A stretch of DNA of 64,000 nt from Pseudotabrizicola sp. (GTDB lineage Bacteria > Pseudomonadota > Alphaproteobacteria > Rhodobacterales > Rhodobacteraceae): assembly GCF_030684215.1 (NCBI RefSeq), contig NZ_JAUXOV010000055.1, forward strand, positions 49,985 through 113,984, read 5' to 3'. The stretch's first letter is position 1. Every line of letters begins with the position of its first letter. The notes under the pieces are model-generated. The model was given only the letters and a program-made list of their open reading frames with translations, was not told the origin of the DNA and searched no databases. A program made the position numbers and the translations under genes. Below are positions 49,486 through 63,706 of the stretch, one piece after another.

Positions 49486-50157
49486 CTATTCTGCGGCCAG
49501 CACGGCACCCGATGGGGCCATGGTGACAACGGGTTCGTTCAGCTTGGCCTGTGCTGCATCGGCCAGCAGGCGCGCGACGGTCTGCGCATCGGGAATGCAG
49601 CGGAATGCCGGCTGGGTGTGCTTGGCAAAGCCGGGGCGCAGATGCGGCCACAACACGGCGAATGACAGGCGCATGCCTTCGGTGATTTCCATGGCAATGG
49701 TGCCGGTGCCGCTGGGTTTCAGGTCAAGCCGGGCGGTGGCGATGCGGACAAAGGGGATCGTGTAGGTGACAGGCAGCGCCGCCCCCACCCGCATGATCAC
49801 GCGGGCCGAGGTGATCGTATAGATCGAGGCCCGCGCCTGCGCCCATGCCAGCAAGTAAATCACCGCATAGCCCGCAACGGCCAGCACCAGATAAGGCAGG
49901 CCGGTTGCCATCATCAGGGCGGTGCCGCCGTCGGCATAGGCCCCGCCAGCACGCCAGACCACAATGGCCAGCATATACCCGGCGATCCAGTTGATTTTAT
50001 ACGCCTCCCGCGCCAGTGCGAGGGCCTGCGGTTTGCCTTGCCAAAGGATATCTTCATCCTTTGGCAGACCAGCGGGAACGCCGGGCATCAGTTCAAAATC
50101 GAAATCCCTGTCGACGGCTCTGTCGACGGTCTTGGTGGTCGTGTTCCGGTCTGACAT
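49486..50157 (-). CDS. puhB: photosynthetic complex assembly protein PuhB
   Basis: 223 residues with a central PH-like domain. GLPKDEDILWQGKPQALALAREAYKI leads into two to three membrane helices (about 55-110), then TITSARVIMRVGAALPVTYTIPFVRIATA. PuhB is a dimeric reaction centre assembly factor in R. capsulatus. Separated from puhA by 65 nt that hold a very strong hairpin. Confidence 0.93.
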   Translation of the reverse strand: MSDRNTTTKTVDRAVDRDFDFELMPGVPAGLPKDEDILWQGKPQALALAREAYKINWIAGYMLAIVVWRAGGAYADGGTALMMATGLPYLVLAVAGYAVIYLLAWAQARASIYTITSARVIMRVGAALPVTYTIPFVRIATARLDLKPSGTGTIAMEITEGMRLSFAVLWPHLRPGFAKHTQPAFRCIPDAQTVARLLADAAQAKLNEPVVTMAPSGAVLAAE

Positions 50158-50187
50158 CTCAGACCCTCCGTATCTTGATGGTAAGAC

Positions 50188-50213
50188 GGGGCGGCGCGGG
50201 CGCGCGCCGCCCC
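50188..50213 (-). repeat. strong G/C hairpin between puhA and puhB
   Basis: GGGGCGGCGCG and CGCGCCGCCCC pair over 11 bp with a 4-nt centre, 9 nt after the puhA stop. No T-run follows. It probably slows 3' decay of the upstream message so that PuhA exceeds the assembly factors. Confidence 0.7.
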
Positions 50214-50222
50214 CCTTCTTGA

Positions 50223-50990
50223 TCAGAGCCCGTATTTACGGTTCGTGGCATACATCCAGCCCGACGCGACATAGGCCGAGATCTTGTCTTCCTCGAGCTT
50301 GGTCACAGTGGTCATCGATTTGGTTGCCGGGATGTCTGCGAAATGGTCCGAGGTGATCGAGCGCACGCGCACCCGGTCAGCCCAGATCCGCGCCATGGTC
50401 ATCGGGATCAGGCGACGCTCGCCCGAGTTCAGCTCGACTTCCAGATAGCGGACCAGCTGTTCGGGGGCATCAACCCACATGTCGCTGATGCGGCCCACAA
50501 CTTCTAGATCAGCCGCCTGCACCGGCAGACCGCGCGGGTCACGCCCGGCGCTGACGGAAAAGCCCTTTGCATGCGCCATTGGCACGATCTTGGCATGGCC
50601 GTGGCCATCCAGTTCCGGCTCGTCGCGGCGCGGGGTCCAGGAGGCGGGGCCGACGCCATCCAGCATCGGGTTGCCAGTGGGGGCGTGCGGAAAGCCTTCG
50701 GATACGGCGGTGCGCGCAAGGGCCAGATCGGTGCGGCGGTGTTCCGCCTCATTCGCTGCCGATGGCACGGTGACGCTGCCCTTGCCGCCCGGTAACAGGA
50801 ATGTCTTTGGCTTTGGCACCGGGAAGGGGCCTTGGTTTGGCGCAGGAAGACCGTCTTCGGTTTCCAGCGGATAGCCTTCGCGCATGTTTTCGGTTTGTAG
50901 GTAATAGATCAGCAGGGCGAAAAAGCCCCAGAACAGCCAGATCGACAGGCTTGCCAGATCAAAGTTACCAAAGAAGTTTACGCCAACCAT
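50223..50990 (-). CDS. puhA: photosynthetic reaction centre subunit H
   Basis: 255 residues. One membrane helix near the N-terminus ([28 protein letters not shown], about 15-42), then the cytoplasmic beta-barrel domain with [64 protein letters not shown] and [13 protein letters not shown]. It caps the L and M subunits and controls proton delivery to QB. It follows lhaA by 19 nt. Confidence 0.96.
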   Translation of the reverse strand: MVGVNFFGNFDLASLSIWLFWGFFALLIYYLQTENMREGYPLETEDGLPAPNQGPFPVPKPKTFLLPGGKGSVTVPSAANEAEHRRTDLALARTAVSEGFPHAPTGNPMLDGVGPASWTPRRDEPELDGHGHAKIVPMAHAKGFSVSAGRDPRGLPVQAADLEVVGRISDMWVDAPEQLVRYLEVELNSGERRLIPMTMARIWADRVRVRSITSDHFADIPATKSMTTVTKLEEDKISAYVASGWMYATNRKYGL

Positions 50991-51009
50991 GGATTGGTCC
51001 TCCGTTTAT

Positions 51010-52449
51010 TCAGGTTGGGAATTCGGCAAGGGCCAGTTTGCCCCCGTCGGCGTCCGGTTTCGGTGGGGTTAGAATGCCAACCTTGACCAAAGGGCCAAGG
51101 ACAACAAGGGTTGCGAAAAGCAGCCCGATTTCAAGGTGATAGACAACAGAATAGCCGATGCTGGGGGCGGTCAGCGCGCCCAGCTTGCCACTGGTGGCCA
51201 GATGGCCCACAACATCACGCAGCGTGCCGCCGATCAAAATCGCCAGCCCCGCCGCGGTGGCCTGTGCAGCCCCCCATGCGCCAAGCGCCAGACCCGCACC
51301 TGCCAGCCCGCGGGCAGGCATGGTCATCGCGGCCGTCAGGGTCGAGATGCCAAACAGCCCGCCTCCAAAGCCGATCCCGAAGGCGCCGACATAAAACACA
51401 ACAGTGCTGTCCAGCGGCGCGGCAAAGATCACGCATGAAAACGCAGCCACCCCCGCCAGAATGCCCCGTGCGGCCATCCGGTAAGGGTCCAACCCTTTGA
51501 GCAGCCATTGCGCCGCCAGCAAAAATCCGACCAGCGCCCCGCCAGCCCATGCGGCGGTCAACAGCGTGGTCGCCCCCACCGACAGGCCCAGAATCTCGCC
51601 GCCGTAAGGTTCCAGCAGCACATCCTGCATCTGAAACGCCAGCGTGCCCAACACGACCACGGCCAGCAACCGTCCCGCCGTGCCGCCCGCCATCAGATCG
51701 CGCCATGCGTCGCGAAACTGCGGGCGCGGCTCTTCGCGCTGCGCCTTTGTCATGGGGGCCACTTTTTCCTGCTTCCACAACGCAATGAGGTTTAACACCA
51801 GCGTTGCCGCGCCACAGCCCTGCACAACGCGCACCAGCGTAATCGGGTCGTAGTCGCGCAAAAGGTAGCCGACGATCACCGCCGACACGCCCATGCCCAC
51901 CAGAAACATGATGTACAACAGCGCAACCACGCGCGGCCGGGTCTCATCACTCGCCCGGTCAGCGGCCAAGGCAAGGCCCGCAGTCTGGGTCATGTGCATG
52001 CCCACGCCGGTCATCAGAAACGCCAGCGCCGCCAGCACCTCACCCGCCCAAGCCGGGCCAATGTACTGGTCGCCCGACAACACGATCAGCGCGAACGGCA
52101 TCACGGCAAGGCCGCCCATCTGCCACAGGCTGCCAAACCACAGGTAGGGCACCCGCTTCCAGCCAATCGCGCTGCGGTGGGTATCCGACCGATGGCCCAG
52201 AAACGCCCGGAAGGGTGCGACCAGAACCGGAATGGCAATCATCAGCGCGACCAGCATGGCCGGGATCGACAACTCGACAATCATCACCCGGTTTAGCGTG
52301 CCAAGCAAAAGCACCGTCGCCATGCCGACCGAGACCTGAAACAGCGACAGGCGCAAAAGCTGGCCCATCGGCAGCCCCTCGGACGCCGCATCGGCAAAGG
52401 GCATCCAAGCGGTTCCCAGCTTTGCGATGTCCTTCTTGCGCAGGATCAT
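51010..52449 (-). CDS. lhaA: light-harvesting 1 assembly protein LhaA (PucC family)
   Basis: 479 residues from the ATG at 52449, which overlaps the bchM stop (ATGA); a start at 52467 would lie within bchM. Twelve membrane helices of the major facilitator fold. LRLSLFQVSVGMATVLLLGTLNRVMIVEL, FRAFLGHRSDTHRSAIGWKRVPYLWFGSLWQMGGLAVMPFAL and ADRASDETRPRVVALLYIMFLVGMG identify the PucC/LhaA branch. It is thought to pass bacteriochlorophyll to newly made LH1 peptides. Confidence 0.94.
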   Translation of the reverse strand: MILRKKDIAKLGTAWMPFADAASEGLPMGQLLRLSLFQVSVGMATVLLLGTLNRVMIVELSIPAMLVALMIAIPVLVAPFRAFLGHRSDTHRSAIGWKRVPYLWFGSLWQMGGLAVMPFALIVLSGDQYIGPAWAGEVLAALAFLMTGVGMHMTQTAGLALAADRASDETRPRVVALLYIMFLVGMGVSAVIVGYLLRDYDPITLVRVVQGCGAATLVLNLIALWKQEKVAPMTKAQREEPRPQFRDAWRDLMAGGTAGRLLAVVVLGTLAFQMQDVLLEPYGGEILGLSVGATTLLTAAWAGGALVGFLLAAQWLLKGLDPYRMAARGILAGVAAFSCVIFAAPLDSTVVFYVGAFGIGFGGGLFGISTLTAAMTMPARGLAGAGLALGAWGAAQATAAGLAILIGGTLRDVVGHLATSGKLGALTAPSIGYSVVYHLEIGLLFATLVVLGPLVKVGILTPPKPDADGGKLALAEFPT

Positions 52450-53114
52450 GGCCGATACTCCAGACATTCGCTGATGTAGAAACCTTGGGCCACACGCCCC
52501 ACACGGCCAAGCCCCGGCCCAGCCGTTTGCGCCAGCGTATCAAAGGCATGCGGAATCATGATGGGCGAGCGGTCGGCGCGTGGAAACAGCTTTCCGGCGG
52601 TGAAAAACGCCATCAGAAACGGCGTGCGCGGGGCCACAGTGAACACGATACTGCCACGGGTGCGCGCGCCCAGCCGGTGCAGAATGCCTGTGATGTCGGC
52701 GCCGTTGTAATAGATCAGACTGTCCATCGCGATAACATGGTCAAAGCTGCCAAAGCTGGCGTCCGTCATATCCCCGGAGGCGAAAGTGACCTGCCCCCGA
52801 AAGCGCGGATCAAGCTTTTCTTGCGCAATGCCAATCAGTTGTGGCGCAATATCCACCGCAACCACCTCGGCCCCGCGCTGCGCCAGTTCCGCCGTCATCA
52901 ACCCGGTGCCGCAGCCCGCATCCAGAATGCGCGCGCCCGAAAGATCCGCTGGCAATTGCGCCAGCATCATCGCGCGCATCGCATCGCGCCCCATGCGCAC
53001 GGTCTGCCGGATCCGGCTGACCGGCGCATCAGAGCACAAGCGCTCCCACACCTTGGTGGCGCTGCGGTCGAAATAGTCTTCGACCCTGGCACGGGTGGTC
53101 GAATAGTCAGTCAT
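52446..53114 (-). CDS. bchM: Mg-protoporphyrin IX methyltransferase
   Basis: 222 residues. SAM-binding motif ARILDAGCGTGLMTAELAQRGAEVVAVDIAP near 60-90, then HVIAMDSLIYYNGADI. BchM methylates the ring C propionate of Mg-protoporphyrin IX before ring E closure by AcsF. The N-terminus TRARVEDYFDRSATKVWERL is typical. 2 nt after bchL. Confidence 0.95.
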   Translation of the reverse strand: MTDYSTTRARVEDYFDRSATKVWERLCSDAPVSRIRQTVRMGRDAMRAMMLAQLPADLSGARILDAGCGTGLMTAELAQRGAEVVAVDIAPQLIGIAQEKLDPRFRGQVTFASGDMTDASFGSFDHVIAMDSLIYYNGADITGILHRLGARTRGSIVFTVAPRTPFLMAFFTAGKLFPRADRSPIMIPHAFDTLAQTAGPGLGRVGRVAQGFYISECLEYRP

Positions 53115-53116
53115 GA

Positions 53117-54098
<982 letters not shown>

Positions 54099-54125
54099 CG
54101 AAGGCGGGGTCTTGAAACCGCGTTG

Positions 54126-57100
54126 TCATTCTGCCGCGATCCCTTCCAAACGGTCTTCCATCTCATCTGCCGCGCGCTGGAGTGCGGCCAGCGTGTCGGC
54201 GTCGGGTTGCCAGTAGTTGCGGTCTGACGCTTCCAGCAGGCGTTGTGCCATCCGGTTGCTCGCCTCGGGGTTCAGCCCGGTCAGGCGCTTGCGCATCGCC
54301 TCGTCCAGCACAAAGGTTTCTGACAGGCGCTGATAGACCCATGGGTCCACCTGTGCGGTGGTGGCCGACCAGCCAAGGGTGTTGGTCACATGTGCCTCGA
54401 TCTGGCGCACGCCTTCGGCGCCGTGGCGCAACAGGCCCTCATAGAACTTGGGGTTCAGACTGCGCGACCGGGTTTCCAGCGCAATCTGGTCACGCAAGGT
54501 GCGCACAGTGCCCGCGCCGCGGGTCTGGTCGCCGATGAACACCGGGGTCTCGGCCCCGCCGCGCGCGCGTTTCACAGCGCGCGCAATGCCGCCCAGCGTG
54601 TCGAAATAGTGATCCACCGAGGTGACGCCCAGTTCGACCGATTCCAGGTTCTGATAGGCCAGATCCACGTCCTTCAGCGCCTTTTGCAGCAAGGCCCCGT
54701 TCTGGACCGGCTTGCCCGACCGCCCGTAGGCAAAGGATTTGCGCGACTCGTAGGCGTCGGCCAATTCGTCCTCGGCACCAAAGGCCGATGATCCCACCAG
54801 CACATTCACGTTGGACCCGTAAGCGCCTTCAGCATTGGAAAACACCCGCAAGGAAGCGGTGTCCATATCCACCCCCATCTCCTCGGCATAGGCCAGCGCA
54901 TGGGCGCGGATGAAGTTCTGCGCCAGCGGTTCTTCGGCGGTGGCCGCCTTGAACGCGGCTTCGGCCAGCATCCGGGTTTGCAACGGCAGCAGATCACGGA
55001 AGATGCCCGACAGCGTCATCACCACGTCAATCCGTGGCCGGCCAAGCTCTGCCAGTGGGATCAGATCCGCCCCGCACAGTCGGCCATAATGGTCAAAGCG
55101 GGGGCGCGCGCCCATCAGCGCAAGCGCCTGCGCAATCGGCCCGCCATCGGATTTGATGTTGTCAGACCCCCACAGCACCAGCGCCACCGACCGCGGCAAA
55201 CGCTCCGCCGCCGCCAGCAGACGGTCGGCCTGCGCCGCCCCGTCCTGCATGGCAAACGCGGTTGGCATGCGGAACGGGTCAAACGCATGGATATTGCGCC
55301 CCGTCGGCAAAATCTCGGGCGCACGGATCAGGTCACCCCCCGGCACCGGGCTGATGAACCGCCCCGAGAGCGCCCTCAGCAGCGCCGGAATTTCAGGGTC
55401 GTCGCGCAGCAACTGATCCGCCAGCACCTTGTCGGCACTGTCTGGCATCAGATCCAGCATCGCCGCCCGTGCGCTATCCGACATCTTGCGGCCCACGACG
55501 TGAAAGCCATCGGTGATCAGCGCGCCCTCGGTCTCCAGCAGCTTGACCCAAAGCGAGCCCAGATCGCTGCCGTCCAGATCAACCGCGCGGGCCTGTTCGC
55601 GCACCAGATCGGCCAGTTCGGCCGCCTCTGGCGCACCCTGCGGCAGGCTGCGCAAACGCGACAGCGAGTCCTTTACATCGGCCAAGCCCTTGTAAAGCCC
55701 CGACTGCGCCAAGGGCGGTGTCAGATGCGTGACCGTCACCGCGTTCGAGCGGCGCTTGGCAAGCGTGGCCTCGGACGGGTTGTTGGCGGCATAAAGGTAG
55801 ACATTGGGCAAATTGCCGATCAACCGGTCGGGCCAGCAGGTTTCCGACATGCCCGCCTGCTTGCCTGGCATGAATTCCAGCGCGCCATGCATCCCGAAAT
55901 GGAGCAGCACATCGGCGCGGAAATCTTCGCGCATCCAGCGGTAGAACGTGGTGAACGCATGGGTCGGGGCAAAGCCCTTCTCAAACAGCAACCGCATCGG
56001 GTCGCCCTCGTAGCCGAACACCGGCTGAAGGCCCACAAACACATTGCCCATCTCGCGGCCCAGTACGAACACGCCGCGCCCGTCGGTCTGGATCCGGCCG
56101 GGGGCAGGGCCCCATGCAGCCTCGACATCGCGCAGCCAGCGGGTTTTTGCCACCACATCGGCGGCGGGAACAATCGCCGCGACATTGGCGGGCTGGCCAT
56201 ACATCTTGGCTGATCCGCCCAGCACCGCCTCGCGCAGATCCTCTACGCTCGCGGGCGGGTCCACGCGGTAGCCTGCGTCGCGCATGGCGTGCAGCATGTT
56301 GTGCAGCGATTCGAACACCGACAGATACGCCGCAGTGCCCGCAGCCCCCGCATTTGGCGGAAAACCATACAGCACAATTGCCACGCGGCGCTGCGCCACG
56401 TCCGACCGACGCAGGCGGGCCAGACGCGCCACCTTGTCGGCCAAAGTGTCAATGCGCTCAAAGCAAGGCGCCATCGCGCGGGTGGTCAGCGACTCGGCAC
56501 TTTGCGGCTGGCAGTTCTTTGCACAGCCATTGCAGCCGTTCAGATCATGCCGCCCAGCAAAAACGGTGGGGTTGGTCGCGCCGTCAATCTCGGGCAGGGC
56601 GATCAGCATGGTGGTTTCCACTGGACCAAGCCCACCACCCGAAGCACCCCATTGGCCAAGCGTCTGAAATTCCAAAGGATGCGCGGCGATATAGGGCACG
56701 TCCAGCGCCGCAAGCGCCGCCACTGCTGCCGGGCTGTCATTATAGGCCGGGCCACCAACAAGGCTGAAACCGGTCAGACTGACCAGCGCATCGACGCGTG
56801 ATCCGGCAGGCCCCTTGAAATACGCCTCCATCGCAGGACGGCCATCAAGACCCCCGGCAAAGGCGGGCAGAACGGCAATGCCCTTGGCCTCGAACGCGGC
56901 GATCACGGCATCATAATGGGCGGTGTCTCCGGCAAGGATATAGCTGCGCAGCATCAGCATGCCGACCGTGGCCACCGCGCCCTCGGGCCGTGGAATGCTG
57001 GCGGTTTCAGTGGTGATGCGGGACGACAGCGAGGGGTGATAAAGCCCGACATCGGGATAATCAATCGGTGCTGCCGCCTTGATCTTGGCCCAGTCACGCT

Positions 57101-57726
57101 TGCCTGAATAGCGGCTGACCAGAAAGCGCACCATCGCCTCCAGATTGTCATCTGATCCGCCCAGCCAATATTGCATCGACAAGAACCAGGCCCGCAGATC
57201 CTGTGCCTTGCCGGGAAAATACTTCAAGATCTTGGGCAGGCGCCGCAGCATCGCCATCTGCTTCTCCCCCGACCCTCCCGAAGGGGCCTTGGTGCCGCGC
57301 AGCTTCTTCAGCAGTGCCATCGGCCCCGATGCCGGAAGGCTCATGTCCAGATCGCCCATCCGGGTCAGCTTGACCACGGCCGGGTCGGCAATCACGCCGA
57401 CAAACGCATCGGCACGCAGACTGGCGGCCTGCAACTCGGGCAGAATGGCGGTGATGTGCTCCTCGATGAACAACAGGTTCGCCACCACGAAATCGGCGCT
57501 GTTCACCGCAGCCTTGGCCGCGACCAAAGCGGCCGGGTTTTCGGCCCATTCCGCCGCCGCATGAACCGAGACCTCTATCCCCGGAAAGTCCACCGCCAGA
57601 CGTGGCGCAATCCGCGCCGCCGGGCCTGCCGCATGGGCGTCCAGCGTCACGATCACAAAACGGTAAACCCCGTCGCCTTTCGGCGCAGATCTGGCCAAAA
57701 CAGCTTGGCCCGCCGATGTATAGCCA

Positions 57727-57737
<11 letters not shown>
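54126..57737 (-). CDS. bchH: magnesium chelatase large subunit BchH
   Basis: 1203 residues from the ATG at 57737, in the normal range for BchH. It binds protoporphyrin IX and carries the metal insertion site; BchI and BchD, the ATPase subunits, are not in the window. Features: [15 protein letters not shown], the CobN/Mg-chelatase blocks [12 protein letters not shown] and [41 protein letters not shown] and [32 protein letters not shown]. The start overlaps the bchB stop by 11 nt. Confidence 0.96.
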
Positions 57738-61138
<3,401 letters not shown>

Positions 61139-61196
61139 GTGCCGCGGCCCCTCCCTTTGGTCTTTGCCCTTTACAGGTTAGACTTGGGGGCGAAGG

Positions 61197-61214
61197 TGTC
61201 AACATAAACTTACA
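61197..61214. promoter_or_regulatory. PpsR/CrtJ operator 1, at the bchF promoter
   Basis: TGT (61197-61199), 12 nt, ACA (61212-61214). On the minus strand its ACA end is also the end of the likely -35 box TTGACA of bchF, so bound PpsR would block RNA polymerase. Confidence 0.8.
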
Positions 61215-61331
61215 CAGTGGCGCGGATTGATTTAGGGCTTCGGAAGGTGTCGTCTGGGTGCAGTTTTTGGTAATTTATATCTTATAATCAATTGTATGCC
61301 GAGAAATTAGCCAAAATGCGCCTTTGCAATG

Positions 61332-61349
61332 TGTCAATTTGATTTGACA
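61332..61349. promoter_or_regulatory. PpsR/CrtJ operator 2
   Basis: TGT (61332-61334), 12 nt, ACA (61347-61349). The inner parts TGTCAA and TTGACA are inverted copies, giving a good palindrome. Confidence 0.78.
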
Positions 61350-61352
61350 ACT

Positions 61353-61370
61353 TGTCCACTGTGGGTGACA
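61353..61370. promoter_or_regulatory. PpsR/CrtJ operator 3
   Basis: TGT (61353-61355), 12 nt, ACA (61368-61370). It starts 21 bp after operator 2, two DNA turns, which suits cooperative binding of PpsR. Confidence 0.7.
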
Positions 61371-61457
61371 GTTGATTATCAATGTGCTTGCATGTCGGGG
61401 CGGTCTGTGCGGTTCTGCAGTCGGCACGCGACCGGCAATGTGGTCTCGGAGCCAGAA

Positions 61458-62246
61458 ATGCAGGATGGCAATTTTTCAGTGGACGGGCTGCGCGGATTGA
61501 CAAGTGTGGGGTTCACACAGTTTGCGGTGGATGTGGTGGCTCGAGTGGCAGCGCGTGACGGCGTGGCCAGAGTCGCCCTGAAAGAGCCGTTGGTTGTTGC
61601 CATGCTGGCCGCTGCCAAGTCGCCTGATCCGGCGGCGCTTGCCAACCTGTTGCCAGATTTCAGGCGGGCGCGTGTCAGCAAAGATGTGCTGGCAGATTGC
61701 TATATTCCCGAGGTTGCCCGCAGGCTGGGGCGCGGATGGGAAGATGATGAGGTGAGCTTTGCGCAGGTGAGCATCGGGTCGTCGCGCTTGCAATCTCTGT
61801 TGCGCGACATCGGGGCATGCTGGAGCGCGGATGGTACCGAAGCGCAAAGTGGCAACACTGCTTTGCTGATTGTGCCGGGGCGGGAGCAGCACACTTTGGG
61901 TGCGCTGACGGTGTCTGGTTGGTTGCGTCGGCAGGGCATTTCGGTGTGTGTGCGCGTTGCACCCTCGACAGATGAAATTGAGGCGATTCTGGCGCAGCGC
62001 CATTTTGATGGCGCATTGATTTCAGTTGCTTGTCGCGAAACGCTTGAAGTTTGCACCGGCTTGGTGAAAACCATAAAACAAGCGACATCAAACAGACTGC
62101 CTATCGCCTTGGGGGGGGCGGTTCTGGAACGGGGGGGCGAAGTTGTGACTGTATCCGGCGTGGATATTGTGACAAATGATTTGGCAAAGGCTGTATTGGC
62201 CTTGGGTCTGACCTGTAAACGGCCCCTGTCTACGGCGAAAACTTAA
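61458..62246 (+). CDS. ppaA: photosynthesis regulator PpaA/AerR (cobalamin-binding)
   Basis: 262 residues from the ATG at 61458 (GGAG 6 nt before). An ATG at 61392 would add 22 residues, and long and short forms are known for AerR in R. capsulatus. The C-terminal half is a B12-binding fold; EQHTLGALTVSGWLRRQGISVCVR places a conserved histidine at about 145, and ALGGAVLERGGEVVTVSGVDIVTNDLAKAV closes the domain. With cobalamin it counteracts PpsR in response to light and oxygen. Confidence 0.92.
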   Translation: MQDGNFSVDGLRGLTSVGFTQFAVDVVARVAARDGVARVALKEPLVVAMLAAAKSPDPAALANLLPDFRRARVSKDVLADCYIPEVARRLGRGWEDDEVSFAQVSIGSSRLQSLLRDIGACWSADGTEAQSGNTALLIVPGREQHTLGALTVSGWLRRQGISVCVRVAPSTDEIEAILAQRHFDGALISVACRETLEVCTGLVKTIKQATSNRLPIALGGAVLERGGEVVTVSGVDIVTNDLAKAVLALGLTCKRPLSTAKT

Positions 62247-62293
62247 AGCGCACCTGCCGTTCGCCGGTGTGCAACAAAAGAACGGATAGTCAG

Positions 62294-63706
62294 GTGACAA
62301 CGGATGGACGGCACCTATTGAACGGCGGGAAAATGCCTCTGATTGCCCCAGAGTTAATGGGTGAAATCATCGCATCTGCCTGCGACATCGCGCTTTTGGT
62401 GTCCCCCTCTCACAAGGTCGTTTCGGTTTTGGTGAACCCGGCGCACGGTATTCAGGCCCGCGTTGCGGATTGGGAAGGTGCGCAGCTTCAGTCGATTTTG
62501 GCGGCGGAAAGCTGGCGCAAGCTGGAGACGCGTCTGGCCGATCTTGGCAATCGTCGCACCGCACCGGTGATAGAGCTGAATCACGCAGACCGGAGCGCAT
62601 GGGAATTTCCCGTGCGCTATTCCCTTCACCGGATCGGTGCAGACGATTCCGTGCTGATGACCGGGCGCGATCTGCGCCCGATTGCCGAAGTGCAGCAGCA
62701 GTTGATCAGCGCGCAGCTGGCGCTGGAGCGTGACTATGAAGCGCAGCGTGAGGCGGACACCCGCTACCGTGTGCTGATGGAAGTCGGTCGCGATCCGATT
62801 GTCATTGTGTCGATGTCCACCGGGCGAATCACCGATCTGAACGCAGCGGCGGCCTCGCTTTTGGGTGGCAACCGGGCCGAGTTGATCGGTGCTGCGATTG
62901 CGCAGGAGTTTGAAGGACGGCGCCGGGGCGAGTTTCTGGAAAGCATGGCCAATCTGGCAGTGGCGGAAAGCGCTGGGCCGATTGAACTGTCTGCCCGCCG
63001 GTCGCAAAAGCGGCTGCTGGTCACGCCGACCATGTTCCGCGCGGCAGGGGAACGCCTGCTGATGTGTCAGATCGACAACGCCGACAGCGTCACGCCGCAG
63101 GGCGACGATCTGACCGAAAATCTGGCGCGGATGTATCAGGAAGGCGTGGATGGGATCGTCTTTGCCGATGCCGAAGGTGTCATCGTTTCTGCCAATGAGG
63201 CGTTTTTGAACATGACCGACAGCGCCAACACCGCCTCTGTGCGGGGGCGGTCGCTGGCTGATTTCATGGCGCGCGGGGCGGTTGATCTGCGGGTCTTGAT
63301 GGATAATGTCAAGCGCACTGGCCAGTTGCGGCTCTATGCAACGCGGCTCACCACTGATTTCTCGGGCCAGACGGCGGTGGAGTTGTCGGCCAGTTGGCTC
63401 AATGACCGCCCGAACCCGGTTCTGGCGCTGCTGGTGCGCGATGTCAGCCGCGCTGACAGCCTGCGCAAGCCCTCGGGTGTTCACAACGAAGAAGGCATGC
63501 GCAATGTGATGGAGCTTGTTGGCTCTTCCACGCTCAGGGATATTGTGGCCGAAACCACCGATGTCATCGAAAAGATGTGCATTGAGACCGCGCTTGAACT
63601 GACCCGCAACAACCGGGTTGCAGCGGCAGACATGCTCAGCCTGTCGCGGCAATCGCTTTATGTAAAGCTGCGCAAATACGGGCTGATCAACAAAGACGGC
63701 GACTAA
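62294..63706 (+). CDS. ppsR: transcriptional repressor PpsR (CrtJ)
   Basis: 470 residues from a GTG at 62294; an ATG at 62333 is the alternative, but relatives have residues like NGG-PLIAPE before it. Three PAS-like regions (about 20-130, 160-270 and 285-395), a glutamine-rich helix (QQQLISAQLALERDYEAQREADT) and a C-terminal Fis-type helix-turn-helix (TALELTRNNRVAAADMLSLSRQSLYVKLRKYGL). The two redox cysteines of R. sphaeroides PpsR are matched by C258 and C429. It represses bch, crt and puc genes in air through TGT-N12-ACA sites such as those at bchF. Confidence 0.95.
   Translation: MTTDGRHLLNGGKMPLIAPELMGEIIASACDIALLVSPSHKVVSVLVNPAHGIQARVADWEGAQLQSILAAESWRKLETRLADLGNRRTAPVIELNHADRSAWEFPVRYSLHRIGADDSVLMTGRDLRPIAEVQQQLISAQLALERDYEAQREADTRYRVLMEVGRDPIVIVSMSTGRITDLNAAAASLLGGNRAELIGAAIAQEFEGRRRGEFLESMANLAVAESAGPIELSARRSQKRLLVTPTMFRAAGERLLMCQIDNADSVTPQGDDLTENLARMYQEGVDGIVFADAEGVIVSANEAFLNMTDSANTASVRGRSLADFMARGAVDLRVLMDNVKRTGQLRLYATRLTTDFSGQTAVELSASWLNDRPNPVLALLVRDVSRADSLRKPSGVHNEEGMRNVMELVGSSTLRDIVAETTDVIEKMCIETALELTRNNRVAAADMLSLSRQSLYVKLRKYGLINKDGD

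Larger units (their letters stand above)
61139..61457. promoter_or_regulatory. 319-bp divergent control region of bchF and ppaA/aerR
   Basis: Contains three TGT-N12-ACA elements (listed separately). On the minus strand a TTGACA (61202-61197) with a TAACCT about 16 nt on is a plausible sigma-70 promoter for bchF. A palindrome TTGATTATCAA lies at 61373-61383. It is markedly more A/T-rich than the genes. Confidence 0.7.

Noticed and set aside
61373..61383. FNR box in the bchF-ppaA region
   Set aside because: TTGATTATCAA is a palindrome, but its half-sites are 1 nt apart instead of 4.
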